From positions 26,352,247 to 26,416,246 of the forward strand of contig NC_079488.1 of the NCBI RefSeq assembly GCF_020520425.1: a DNA stretch of 64,000 nucleotides, read 5' to 3'. The position numbers were made by a program, and so were the translations under genes. The notes below the pieces were generated by a model. That model had not been told where the DNA came from. It saw only the letters and a program-made list of their open reading frames with translations, and made no database searches. Of the stretch, positions 34,805 to 46,342 are shown piece after piece (within the stretch, counting starts at the first letter, position 1; the number at the start of each line of letters is the position of its first letter). The stretch comes from Spinacia oleracea (lineage: Eukaryota > Streptophyta > Magnoliopsida > Caryophyllales > Amaranthaceae).

Positions 34805-36148
34805 GTTTGTCTTCTTTCCTGAAACATTTTTAGTCCAGTTTCCCGCGTAATTTCTAAGTTCTAACCTGCTAACAAAGCAGCCTTCTCCTGGAAAAAACCA
34901 GTTAATAGACAACGCCTAAATGAGTTTAAAGCCAATAAAACCTAGGGTCATGTTAGCTCTCCTCAAAGCTGGTCTCATTTATCAGGCCATTATCCTGAGA
35001 TAAACCAGTTTAAAGCTAGTAAAACCCTTTAAACAGGAGTCAAAGTGTACTGCCGTTATATACAACACCCATGGACAACCTAAATATGACCTATAGAAAC
35101 AAATAAGAGCACGGGAGAAAACAACACTGTTATTTCAGAATAGAGTCTGGACTCAGTCGACGAGCTAATACCCCTCTTCTCTCTCTTTCTTCCCCTCAAC
35201 CCTGCTTGTAATAGATTTCCTGTGTGACCTGGCTACTGCTCACAAATTCATCACATAAGATCTGATAACTTCTCAATATTTGAAGATAGGTCTTTAAAAT
35301 TTTAGTTTGGCCTAATAACTCTATATTTACATCGTGCTTTATCCCATTTACAAGAGTTTTAGGGATATTTCTTTCTTAGTTGCTTGAATGTTAAAATGTG
35401 ACATTTCATTTGCATTTAATCTAATGCTCCCTACAAATTTTTGTTTTTGTAAAGGTCTATACTCCGAGGAATGCGCCTTATGCTAATGAGGAAATTGATG
35501 TGGTTCGTGAGCAATGGTCTATACTCCGAGGAATGCGCCTTATTATTGGCCTGAGCGCGCTTGATCGAGTTGGTGTAGATGTTATAGAACAATCTTTTAT
35601 ATTAAAATGTATGCGTATGTTGAAATTGGGACGTACATATATTTAAATGTAGTACGTGTATTTTGGTTTTATGATATATAAAGAGTTATTGTTTTTATAT
35701 TTGTTATACAATTTGAGATATTATTATTGTTGTTACAGGTTTCTATATTTGGTGCAAGGCACTCTAGCTATCCCTAAATAAAATTAAATTTTTTCCGCCA
35801 AAAGTGATTTGTTGCAGCGTACATATGTATATGTACGCTGCAACAAGGCTGTAAAATTTGGCAAAAATTATGACCTTTTGCAGCGTACAAATAGATGTTC
35901 GCTGCAACAGGATGGGTTTTTTGCAGCGTACACCAATTTGTACGCTGGAACAAGTCATGATTTTGGCAAATTTTTCACACTTGTTGGAGCGTACAAATAT
36001 ATGTACGCTGCAAAAAAGCACTTTTTGCAGCGAACAATGTACGCTGCAACAAGTTTAGACTTGTTGCAGGCCCCCCAGTTGCAGCATACGATGTACGCTG
36101 CAACAGGGGTCTAAAAGCCCGCTGCAATAAGGGTTTTTTCTACTAGTG

Positions 36149-36390
36149 TAATATCATACATTAGAGCCGATATGAACAAATCCTCAAAACCGATCTATAT
36201 TGATCCTGGAAATCGGATCTAAACCGGATCGCTTAAGGATGAAAATCGATTATGTTTAGAACCGACATGTAAAAATCAAATACCTAACCCTAAACCCTAA
36301 ACCGGCAAACCCTAAAGTAATTACCTATAACCGATATGTACAAATAAAAACCGATCTATATCGATTTTCATTCGTAAGCAATTCGGTTGG
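36149..36390. other. Flanking DNA with telomere-like motif
   Basis: ACCGATCT/ACCGATATG motifs recur. CCTAACCCTAAACCCTAAACC-type sequence at about 36283-36303 resembles two to three plant telomere units (CCCTAAA). No gene is visible. Confidence 0.55.
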
Positions 36391-37017
36391 TGATGCGGGA
36401 AAACCATAAAGCCAGGAATCCAAATTAATTGCCACATAACAATTAGCATAATTTAGGATACATGTGAAGCGTGCCTTCCCTAGCTGTTCCCGAATCGAAC
36501 AAGAACAAGTTTAGGACTCCAAGTGTCGTCCTTGGCTGTTGTTGCGTTGCCTTTGCGTGCTTGGCTTGCTAGGCGTGGGTCTGGCTTCGTGCTGGGCCTT
36601 GCGTTTAGCAAGCTCGTCTGATGTTTATTTCGTACGATGCGCTTTCGAATAATTTTACGATTCCGGAATTCATTTCCGATTCGAACAATATTTAATAATT
36701 CCCATTCCGGAATTAATTTCCGTTTCGAACAAATTTGTAATATTTCCGATTCTGACAATATATTTCCATTTCTGACAATATTTCAATTTCCGGAAATATT
36801 TCCGATTCCGGCAATATTTCCATTTTCGATAATATTTTCTGATACGTACCATGTTTCCGTTTCCGGCAACATCTACGTCTTTGATAATAATTATATTTCC
36901 GATACGATCCATATTTCCGTTTCCTGCAATACAACCGGCCTCTAGCTAGGCATACGGTTCACCAACACTTATTAGACTACTTAGCATTAAATGGATACTT
37001 GGGCATTATTTCCTTCA
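36391..37017 (-). mobile_element. Degenerate solo-LTR fragment of the same copia family
   Basis: The right end reads TGAAGGAAATAATGCCC on the minus strand, the family start. Internal TTTCCG/CCGGAA blocks, the CCGATACGATCCATATTTCC motif and the CAAGAACAAGT block are recognisable. The part with the TATA box and the terminal ATAACCTAACA is missing, and several internal pieces are deleted. Confidence 0.8.
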
Positions 37018-37323
37018 CATTGACCCTTAACCCTTAACCCAAAACCTTTAAACCTTAACACTTAGTAGTTTCGAAGCATTAGGGTGCGTTCTGTTCAACT
37101 TATTTGACCTGAACTTATCTGAACTTATCTGAACTTATCTGAACTTATTTGATCTGAACTTATTTGAACTTATTATTCCCTCCGTTCCTGAATAAGTGTC
37201 CAGTTCCCATAAACAGCGTTCCCTTATAAGTGTCCAGTTTCCATTTTTGGACATACACATTTCCCACTTTTCTATACACTTTTCCCACTTTTCCACACAA
37301 TTTTCCCACTTTTCTATAAATCA
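37018..37323. other. MITE-like ends beside the microsatellite
   Basis: GGTGCGTTCTGTTCAACTTA is followed by five copies of TGAACTTATC/T (37115-37170). At 37177 ATTCCCTCCGTTCCTGAATAA starts another Stowaway-like end. Neither has a matching partner. No gene is visible. Confidence 0.5.
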
Positions 37324-37446
37324 TTATTATTTTTTCTTACACATAATAAATAATAAATAATAAATAATAAATAATAAATAATAAATAATAAATAATAAAT
37401 AATAAATAATAAATAATAAATAATAAATAATAATTAATAAATACTA

Positions 37447-37714
37447 CCTCCGTTCCTAAAAGATCTTTACGCTTTCCGTTTTAGTCCGTTCCTGAAAGTT
37501 CTTTACACTCCTACTTTATTCCATTTTTACTCTTATTGGCTGGCCCACCATAACTTACCCACTCACAATACTTTAATATTAGTTTCCACCCACTCACATT
37601 GTTGGACAATTTATAGCCACTTATTTTCCATGTGTTACCCCACCATCACATATTCACCAAAATTCCTTAATTACCGTGCAAATAGTAACCGTAAAGATCA
37701 TTTAGGAACGGAGG
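37447..37714 (+). mobile_element. Stowaway-like MITE, copy A
   Basis: The ends are CCTCCGTTCCTAAAAGATC and GATCATTTAGGAACGGAGG, 268 bp apart, flanked by TA. Copy B at 37758-38022 has the same sequence in the opposite orientation. Confidence 0.93.
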
Positions 37715-37757
37715 TAGTAATAAATAATAAATAATAAATAGTAAATAGTAAATAGTA

Positions 37758-38022
37758 CCTCCGTTCCTAAATGATCTTTACGGTTACTATTTGCACGGTA
37801 ATTAAGGAATTTTGGTGAACATGTGATGGTGGGGTAACAAATGGAAAATGAGTGGCTATAAATTGTCCACCAATGTGAGTGGGTGGAAACTAATATTAAA
37901 GTATTGTGAGTGGGTAAGTTATGGTGGGCCAAATAAGAGTAAAAATGGAATAAAGTAGAAGTGTAAAGAACTTTCAGGAACGGACTAAAACGGAAAGCGT
38001 AAAGAACTTTTAGGAACGGAGG
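37758..38022 (-). mobile_element. Stowaway-like MITE, copy B (inverted)
   Basis: It is near-identical to copy A but inverted, 265 bp, flanked by TA. About 40 bp of TAAATAG-type microsatellite separates the copies, so together they form a long hairpin of roughly 265-bp arms. Confidence 0.93.
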
Positions 38023-38910
38023 TAGTAGTAAATAGTAAATAGTAAATAGTAAATAATAAATAATAAACAATAAACAATAAATAAATAATAAGTAATAAGT
38101 AATAAGTAATAAGTAATAAGTAATAAGTAATAAGTAATAAGTAATAAGTAATAAGTAATAAGTAATAAGTAATAAGTAATAAGTAATAAGTAATAAATAA
38201 TAAGTAATAAATAATAAATAATAAATAATAAATAATAAATAATAGTAATAAATAATAAATAATAAATAATAAATAATAAATAATTAATAATAAATAATAA
38301 ATAATTAATAATAAATAATCAATAATTAATAATAAATAATTAATAATTAATAATAAATAATAAATAATAAATAATTAATAATTAATAATTAATAATTAAT
38401 AATTAATAATTAATTATTAATTATTAATAATTAATTATTAATAATTAATTATTAATAATTAATAATTAATAATTAATAATTAATAATTCATAATTCATAA
38501 TTAATAATTAATAATTAAAAATTAATAATTAATAATTAATAATTAATAATTAATAATCAATAATTAATAATTAATAATTAATAATTAATAATTAATAATT
38601 AATAATTAATAATTAATAATTAATAATTAATAATTAATAATTAATAATTAATAATTAATAATTAATAATTAATAATTAATAATTAATAATTAATAATTAA
38701 TAATTAATAATTAATAATTAATAATTAATAATTAATAATTAATAATTAATAATTAATAATTAATAATTAATAATTAATAATTAATAATTAATAATTAATA
38801 ATTAATAATTAATAATTAATAATTAATAATTAATAATTAATAATTAATAATGAATCATTAATAATTAATAATTAATAAATGAATCATTAATAATTAATAA
38901 TTAATAATTA

Positions 38911-39628
38911 ATAAAAATTGAAGTTTTAACTTAAGCAATAATAATAATATGAAGTTCGGAGAGAAACGAACAAAGGAATACGGTTTGGGGCCGAAAACCT
39001 GGCACCCCGGTTTGTGAAAACTTGCCGGTTTGTGAAAACCTGCCGGTTTTCGGTCCTTCCCAGCATAGAAAACCTACAGGTAGCGAAAACCTGGCACCCG
39101 GGTTTGTGAAAACCTGCCGGTTTCGCACCTAAAATTAAAATCCTCCTTTTCTCAAAACCTGCCGGTTTTCAGAACCCGGCCGGTTTTCGGTGCAAAACTG
39201 CACAAAGTCTCTATCTTCAAAACGTCATAACTCCTTCGTTATTTATCGGAATTAGGCAAATGACCACTCGTTGGAAAGATCTTGAAATTTAGAATCCAAA
39301 AGAATTAATATCACTGAATTTGGAGTTGTAGAACTTGAGTTATAATCAAAAGAGTGGACGAGAGTCGCTTTTCTACTTCTTTCACTATTCGCTTTGCTTG
39401 TTAACTCTTCCAACTCAATGTTTGTGCTCTCGAAAGTACATAATCTCTTGTATTGATTCAAATGAGTAGGAAATAAACAAAAATATGCTAATTTCTACAA
39501 TGATGAACCTGAAACTACAACCACACTAAAAGGAGCACATTAGTACTAAAAATCGCTCCGAAGAGCTCATTTGAGATCAAAAAGTACTAAGGGACGGGGG
39601 TAAAACACTATAAAATATGAACGTATCA
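38911..39628 (-). repeat. 3' LTR of gypsy element, truncated
   Basis: It matches 43464-44164 closely, including repeats of AAAACCTGCCGG, and ends abruptly at the AT microsatellite. About 730 bp of the LTR is missing. Confidence 0.9.
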
Positions 39629-39640
39629 AACTCCCCCAAG
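39629..39640 (-). other. Polypurine tract of gypsy element
   Basis: Minus-strand CTTGGGGGAGTT directly precedes the 3' LTR start TGATACGTTC, as expected for the plus-strand primer site. Similar G-rich tracts occur at about 40530 and 41025. Confidence 0.8.
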
Positions 39641-41436
39641 CTAGATCTTTGCTTGTCCCTAAGCAAAGAAATTATTGATGGATACAAAAATCAACTTCAC
39701 CCCAAACATATTTCAAAATAATGGATACAATTCAAGGCAAAATTCAACGAACATGCATCAATGCCAACCAATCAAATTCATTCGACCACAAATTCTCCCT
39801 AACAATCGTCACACAGAGCGAACCACAAGTGCACTGGAATTCAAGACTAGTGCTCACACACTCTTCACTCGTTTATGTGGCGGGTAAAAGATGTATCCGT
39901 TCGCTCTCCTCCCAACATGTATGTGAATAATGCCCTCCCAAACTCACAACACTCGTGTGTTTAAAAGAACATGCACTCAACCTAGTAGTCGACTCGAAAT
40001 ATGTCATGTCATAAATTGCATTGATAAACAACTACTTTCAAATTAATATGACTCTATGCACAAAGGTCGGAAGGTCTTCAAAGCTTGTAATGTTAGGCTT
40101 AGGTAAGGGTGTGGTAAATTTGGGTAAAATGTGAGCTTAAAGCCTTGGCTTTGGGGAGCATAAATCCTAGCAAAACTCATGATCGATCACAAGTGATGAC
40201 CACAACTCTCCCACTCAACACATGATGAACAACAAATGAACTACACCATACTTTCTTGCCTTTTTCATCTATAAAACCAATCACTCATAATAATAAGGAA
40301 TCACAATGCTTTGAAATTTTTCTGGAACTAATGAATTTCTCTTTTTTTTCCTTTTTCTTTTTGGAGGCCTTCACATTTTTCATCCTTCTCATCTCTTTCA
40401 CTCTTCATTTTTCTTCTTTTCAAACAACATACAAGATAAGAATAATTCCCTTATTTTCTTTTTTCAACACCCAATTTGTGCTCACAATGTAACACACTAG
40501 AACTCCCTCACCTCCCTTACTATTAGGTCCCCCAAGCTAGGCTTGGGACCAGTAACCAATGGGGATTTCATGGGCTTGTAATATGGCTAATCCCCGAATA
40601 AAGGGCACAGGCAACAACATGGGCAGAAAAGAAGGGAACAAATATATCTAATTTCATCTGAATGCTACCTAAATAGAAAAATGCCTCCGTCCTCCTCAAT
40701 GTGCATGTATAAGAGTCATAAAACATTACTAACAGTTGCAAACCAATACTCAAAATCAACGACACACCAGGAAGCTATCACACATTCCTAACCAAGTCAA
40801 CTAGCCAAGCACCACGTCCACAAACAGTTAGTCAAGGTTGACTCATGTTAAAGCATCAAAATAGTCGAATCTCAAATCATGGTTAACAAATCAACAATGC
40901 TCGTCATCAAAAACCAAGAATAAAAACAGTTTCAAATCAAGGGGCACAGGGAAGCATGGTTTTTGTATTTATCGGAACGCATTTGAAAATTGATAAACTA
41001 CACTAGAAAGAAATAACACATACCTCCCCCAAGCCGAACTCAGCAATGTCCTCAGTGCTTGAAGGAGTAGAGATCGAGGGTGTCAATCTTCGTTGAACCC
41101 CTCCGGCTCCAACTCTTATGTGCCTCACGCAAAGAGATTGGTTAGTAAATAACCAACCAACGAGCGTAGAAGCTTATCTTGCGCACTCGCACATCTTTCG
41201 TGCAACAAGACATGCACGATAATCAACAACACCATTTGCATAAAATCCCAACGAACTCTATGCCAGTAAGGAGTGGGATTCCTAAAGGAAGAAGAACAAA
41301 AAGAAAAAACAATAATAAAAGAAGAATAGGAAAAAGAAGAAAAAGAGAAAGTAGGCATACTCTCCTTATGGAAGTTGTTTTTGCGGACTATTGATTCTTC
41401 AACATCAATGATCAATGAAATAACTCTCTCTGTGTT
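39641..41436 (-). other. Non-coding interior of the gypsy element
   Basis: 1.8 kb between the gag-like frame and the polypurine tract. The short frames seen are not recognisable. No pol remains. Confidence 0.7.
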
Positions 41437-42546
41437 TTAGAATTCATGGTGGATAGGCTCTTCACCATATTGAGCTCTCTGCAAAGCATCCACCTCTTCT
41501 TTGTAAGTACTGTAAGTACCTGCAAAAGATTCACAAAGAGGAACATACTCTATTGGGTCATTGTGCTTTTGATTTTCGTGGGGAGGAGGAAGATCCTCAA
41601 GCAAAGGTTTTATGGGGAAAGACAAGGGGAGTGAGACGGTGTAAACGGAGCTAAGAGTAACCCTTCTTGGACTTGGAATATGAGGGGTAGGGGTTGACAC
41701 AACAACTAGGGTTTTATCAACTTCAACTTCCTCATGGACTTGCTCTATAACATATGGCTTTTCAGTTTCTTCAAATCCTTCATCCATTGATTCAAAAGTC
41801 ACATCATCATCCTCCAACTCATCCTCAACCTCTGTTATACGTTCCTCCCACTCTTGGTTGCCTATGGGTTCACTCAGTTGACCCCCATCCCCAACACAAC
41901 TCGAATCATTATTTTCAATAATTTCTTGAACTTTTCTAAATCTCTCAAGAGTTGCCTTACTAGCTTTAATAATCTCATTAGTAGCCTCTTGAGATCTAGT
42001 ACACTGAATCTCAATCTCAGAGTTTAATCTTCTTAATTCCTCTAAGAAGCTATCTCTGCTTTCTGATTCGGGTTGAACAGGATTGGGCAAGGGTTCACAA
42101 TAATACACGGGAGAAGCAACAGTGGAATCATGAGGCAAAGCATTGATATCCATGAAAGGGTTAGATAAGTCATTAGAATAGACATGATTATCATAAACAT
42201 TAGAATGCACCTCATTATAACAAGCATTCAAGGGAGAGGGGGTAGAAACATGTAGATTATGCTCATAATTTGGATTAGCACATGTAACATGAATGGCCAT
42301 TTCACGCTCATACAAATCCCTTGCAAACCACATATAGTAATCCCACATATCATCCAAAGACAAGGCTCGAAAATCACCATTAAATCTACTTTCTATCACA
42401 TTCCTTGTATACTCATTTAAACCACCATAAGCAAAACCACAAGAATCCCAAAGATTAAGATTGTGGTAACCAATAAAATCATTTAGCCTATCGAAATACA
42501 CCCAAAAAGGCTCATTTACGAATTGAGGGAAAGAATAATAATCCAT
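41437..42546 (-). CDS. Gag-like protein of non-autonomous gypsy element
   Basis: Starting from ATG at 42546 (MDYYSFPQF) the frame gives about 369 residues. NEPFWVYFDRLNDF and GGLNEYTRNVIESRFNGDF, with LSLDDMWDYYMWFARD, resemble the N-terminal gag segment of Athila/Tat elements. The rest is acidic, Glu/Asp-rich and without a CCHC knuckle or protease. The upstream in-frame ATG at 42663 would add a hydrophobic stretch not expected in gag. Intact frame, but no enzymatic domains; it may serve packaging or be only a remnant. Confidence 0.72.
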   Translation of the reverse strand: MDYYSFPQFVNEPFWVYFDRLNDFIGYHNLNLWDSCGFAYGGLNEYTRNVIESRFNGDFRALSLDDMWDYYMWFARDLYEREMAIHVTCANPNYEHNLHVSTPSPLNACYNEVHSNVYDNHVYSNDLSNPFMDINALPHDSTVASPVYYCEPLPNPVQPESESRDSFLEELRRLNSEIEIQCTRSQEATNEIIKASKATLERFRKVQEIIENNDSSCVGDGGQLSEPIGNQEWEERITEVEDELEDDDVTFESMDEGFEETEKPYVIEQVHEEVEVDKTLVVVSTPTPHIPSPRRVTLSSVYTVSLPLSFPIKPLLEDLPPPHENQKHNDPIEYVPLCESFAGTYSTYKEEVDALQRAQYGEEPIHHEF

Positions 42547-42710
42547 TTTTTCAGGGGTTGGGGGGAAAGTTAAAAAAGTTTTAAAAAAAATACTAAAAAA
42601 ATAAACTAAAGAAAATAAAATATATACATGGTCTCTAAGAACTGGAAGTTCTATGAGACTCAAGAAAATAATCTAGATCATAAAATTAATAGCAGAAAAC
42701 TAAACCGTTT

Positions 42711-42727
42711 CCCCGGCAACGGCGCCA
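42711..42727 (-). other. Primer-binding site of gypsy element
   Basis: Minus-strand TGGCGCCGTTGCCGGGG lies five bases after the 5' LTR end. This is the tRNA-Asp-type primer site known from Athila/Tat elements, and it fixes the element's orientation. Confidence 0.85.
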
Positions 42728-42732
42728 AAATT

Positions 42733-44164
42733 TGGCAGGCTAAATCGCACTCCTATCAAAGATAAACCTAACGTTCACCAACTAAAAATATAGCAAGGGA
42801 AGCAGGGATCGTATCCACAGGGAAACAATGTTCTTTCTACTATTAATCGGCAATTCTAGACTATTGGGAAACAAGAATATGGATTGATTTGTATAATATA
42901 ACTAGGACGATAATAAAATAGGGAAAAATCAAATATTAAAAGGTCTAGGGCATAGGTTCACCGATGAACAACATTCCAAGATGACAACAATCGATAATAA
43001 TCAATAAAACAGTTAATTAGACTAGCATGCTCTCTCGAATCGATACTAATCATAGACTTAGAATTAACGGGCTCTCGCTACGTATTAATCCCAATTCCAC
43101 CTATTGACACAAGCCTAAACATCAAATTGCATCTCTCGAATCTTGATTTGATATTGCGAAACTAATACAATCAAACCTGCGCAAATCTAATTGCAAAGTA
43201 AATAGGAGCAATCAATAGGAATTAACAGCTAAACCAACAATGAACAACAATTAATCATCCTCTCACATTCGTTCATGGATTCCCAAAACCCTAGAAAATC
43301 AACTACTCACACATATTTAAATTAAACCAAATAAACATATTAAATAAAAACATGATTAAAATTGAATAATAAAATAAGGAATAAAGTAATACCTAAAACG
43401 AAGAACGAAACGATTAGCTGAAAGTTTGAATCTTTAATTAATTAAAAGTTGAGTGTTTGGAGAATAAAAATTGAAGTTTTAAGCTAAGAAATAATAATAA
43501 TACGAAGTTCGGAGAGAAACGAACAAAGGAATACGGTTTGGGGCCGAAAACCTGGCACTCCGGTTTGTGAAAACCTGCCGGTTTTCGGTCCTTCCCAGCA
43601 TAGAAAACCTACAGGTAGCGAAAACCTGGCACCCGGATTTGTGAAAACCTGCCGGTTTCGCACCTAAAATTAAAATCCTCCTTTTCTCAAAACCTGCCGG
43701 TTTTCAGAACCCGGCTGGTTTTCGGTGCAAAACTGCACAAAGTCTCTATCTTCAAAACGTCATAACTCCTTCGTTATTTATCGGAATTAGGCAAATGACC
43801 ACTCGTTGGAAAGATATTGAAATTTAGAATCCAACAAAATTAATATCACTGAATTTGGAGTTTTAGAACTTGAGTTATGATCAAAAGAGTGGACAAGAGT
43901 CGCTTTTCTACTTCTTTCACTATTCGCTTTGCTTGTTAACTCTTCCAACTCAATGTTTGTGCTCTCGAAAGTACATAATCTCTTGTATTGATTCAAATGA
44001 GTAGGAAATGAACAAAAATATTTTAATTTCTACAATGATGAACCTGAAACTACAACCACACTAAAAGGAGCACATTAGTACTAAAAATCGCTCCGAAGAG
44101 CTCATTTGAGATCAAAAAGTACTAAGGGACGGGGGTAAAAACACTATAAAATATGAACATATCA
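42733..44164 (-). repeat. 5' LTR of gypsy element
   Basis: 1432 bp beginning TGATATG and ending TGCCA on the minus strand. The half near the start contains repeated AAAACCTGCCGG segments. The right flank is directly the coding sequence of an Ulp1-like gene. Confidence 0.88.
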
Positions 44165-44165
44165 G

Positions 44166-45339
44166 AATGCAACCCAAAAAGACTGCTATGGGGTCCTGCA
44201 TACAAGAGCGAGGGTCAGTGCTGACTATGTAAGGATGGCGGCGGAGATGTATATGAAAAAGTGGGCATTGGATTACGAAGGCAAGAGTCGGAGAATTATG
44301 CTTGACCCAACTTTTGCGGTAATTACGCCTTGAATTGAATTGTTACGCCTTAAATCACATTTTTGATTATTTAAATCACACTTTTAAGTTTGAATTATTA
44401 AATCACATTTTTAATTATTAAAATCACATTTTTAAGTTTTAGGTGTTTAAGTGACACACCAGAATATATTTATTGAACATCATTTTATATTACAGATGAG
44501 GGTAATTACGAATAAGGATCCTTTTGAACATCTGGAAAAGAAGCACGGCCAACCGCTTCGTGACATAACTGCATCCCAGATTTGTGTGGTATTTTTCCTA
44601 GTTTTAACATTCTCCTTTCACATGTTCTCTGAATAAACAAATAACTAATAATTCCTGTGGTAATATGATGGAATCAGATTTTTGTTCCTGTGTTGGACGA
44701 TGACCATTGGTGGTGTGCTGCATTTGAGTTGAAGGAGAAGACCATATGGTTCATGGATACTATGTACCCCAACCCCGAAGAGAAGCATAAGTCCATTCGG
44801 AAAAATATGGTATGTTTTGCTTCCAATGTTTTTACGCCGATTGTCATTTACAAACTACCATTTCTGGGGTTGATGTGAATGCTTTACATCACAGATCCCG
44901 GCCATCGACACGATTTAAATGTCCATGACCCCCAGTGGGAACTAGGCACAATGGGTAGTTGGGGAAGACAACTAGTCGAGCTTATGAACAACACCGACAA
45001 GTATATGAACCAGTGGACCGATGATTCATTCTATGTGTCATTTCAATTTTATTTCCCCGTTTAATCACAACTGGTTTTTTTGCAGTCATAGCTGCGGCGT
45101 ACTAATGTTGGGATGGATAAAGTCATCGGCCGCTCGTATCGTATCAAAATATGGAATGGTAAGTGGCTTTGTATTTTTCCCTCATATAGCTAGCCTACAA
45201 ACTATTGCTCCTTATTACCATTCATTCATCGTTGTAGGAAAATATTGTTATGGCTCGAAAAGCGCTACTAATGGACGACTTTGTCTCGGAATTTAATGAA
45301 GCAAAGGATGAAGCATTGTCAGCAATCACCTGTACTTGA
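44166..45339 (+). pseudogene. Ulp1-like (C48 family) cysteine protease, 5'-truncated
   Basis: Transposon-borne C48 proteases resemble SUMO proteases. Exons 44166-44318, 44496-44585, 44678-44809, 45086-45158 and 45238-45339 are readable. An exon near 44880-45060 (GHRHDLNVHDPQWELG) is less certain. The His is in DDDHWWCAAF, the Asp in WFMDTMYP and the catalytic Cys in HSCGVLMLGW, so the triad is complete. The 5' part, which should carry the plant mobile domain, was removed at the gypsy insertion point. The gene ends tail-to-tail with a related gene on the other strand. Confidence 0.82.
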
Positions 45340-46342
45340 AAGGCATCTGATTCGTAGTAATATTGTGTAACTGTTGGAAACCGTTTTATTAGCCGGATTA
45401 TCTAATGTTTAAGATTTTAGTCGGATTTTTTGGTGGTAATGTTTACTGCTTTTGGATAATTAACTTCATTTGGGATAGTTTACTGCTTTGCGGATAATTT
45501 AGGTCTACTTTTCCTAATATCTAAGGGCCTTGTTAGTTGATTTTGGGTTATTATCGTTTACTTAACTCTTTGTAAGTGTTTTATTGTGTATTTGCCTATT
45601 ATATAAGTCACTATGTGGTGGTACCAAATAAGAAGTGTACCAAGTTTGGCCACTTTAATATCTTATTATCACCACCAAAAGTGTAGCAAATATGATGGGT
45701 CGGGTCAAATGAAAATGTAAGTTGACTTGAAGTCAAAGTTCTGGCTACATGTATTCCAAATTCGATGTTCTGGCTAAATGTAATGTACATAAAATGTGCC
45801 AAAAGTCGAGAATTTCTGGCTACATGTAATGTACCAAATTCGAAGTTCTGGCAACATGAAACGTACCAAAGTCAAAGTTCTGGCAAAATGCATTGTACCA
45901 AACTTGAATTTAGGACTACATGAAGTGTACCAAAGCTTAGTTGGCAAATGTCATACTCATACCAAAGTTGACAAATGCCATACTCACTCATAACAAAGTT
46001 GACAAATGCCATACTCATACCAAAGTTGACCTGCATTTCACTACCTGTGTTCATTTTTCTGATTTACCTGTGTTCATTTATCTGATTTCATACATAACTA
46101 CAAATCAGAGATCTTAATTGTATAAATATCTTATTTCTACCTGTTCATTCCTTTAAAACAAAAGACCCCATAGTTCACAGCAGAAATATAAACATACAAC
46201 ATCAAATGTTGGTCATAAACTACTTAAGTTTCCAAACAAACTTCCAAACTAAGTACCAGAATTCAAATGCAACAGAGTTGCCGAAATACAGAACTGTATA
46301 CCAAGTACATCCAAAATATAAGTACAAGCACGTAAACACGGT
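45340..46342. other. Spacer between convergent Ulp1-like genes
   Basis: No gene is visible. Between 45640 and 46030 GTACCAAA, AAAGTTCTGGC and CATACTCATACC motifs recur as a degenerate tandem array. Confidence 0.65.

Larger units (their letters stand above)
31210..36148. mobile_element. Non-autonomous CACTA element carrying captured gene pieces
   Basis: The ends are CACTAGTAGAAAAAACCC and, reversed, CACTAGTAGAAAAAACCCTT. They are flanked by the 3-bp duplication TAA (31207-31209 and 36149-36151), exactly the CACTA signature. Subterminal motifs TTGCAGCGTACA and TGTACGCTGCAA occur four times at the left (31245-31435) and in paired palindromic form at the right (35810-36110). The 4.9-kb element has no transposase. 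Its interior holds leader-like sequence (31500-31900) and pieces of at least two host genes with introns. Confidence 0.93.
37324..38910. repeat. Large AT-rich microsatellite of TAA-based units
   Basis: The arrays change unit along their length: AATAAAT, then AAGTAAT, then TTAATAA repeated for hundreds of bases (about 38460-38900). Two MITEs are inserted. It replaces the left half of the gypsy 3' LTR that starts at 38911. Confidence 0.95.
38911..44164 (-). mobile_element. Non-autonomous Ty3/gypsy element (Athila/Tat-like), gag only
   Basis: The complete 5' LTR lies at 42733-44164 (TGATATGTTC...GCCTGCCA on the minus strand). Then come a PBS, a gag-like frame and a polypurine tract. The 3' LTR, 38911-39628, is cut off at its downstream end by the microsatellite. 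The LTR parts that can be compared (about 700 bp) are very similar, apart from an 18-bp duplication in the 3' LTR. The interior is only 3.1 kb and has no protease, RT or integrase, so it must have been mobilised in trans. It cuts the Ulp1-like gene to its right. Confidence 0.9.

Noticed and set aside
35764-36114. Frames in both directions of about 85-100 codons
   Set aside because: They are the palindromic subterminal repeats (TTGCAGCGTACA) of the CACTA element.
37702-38070. 122-codon minus-strand frame
   Set aside because: It is the translation of a MITE plus microsatellite.
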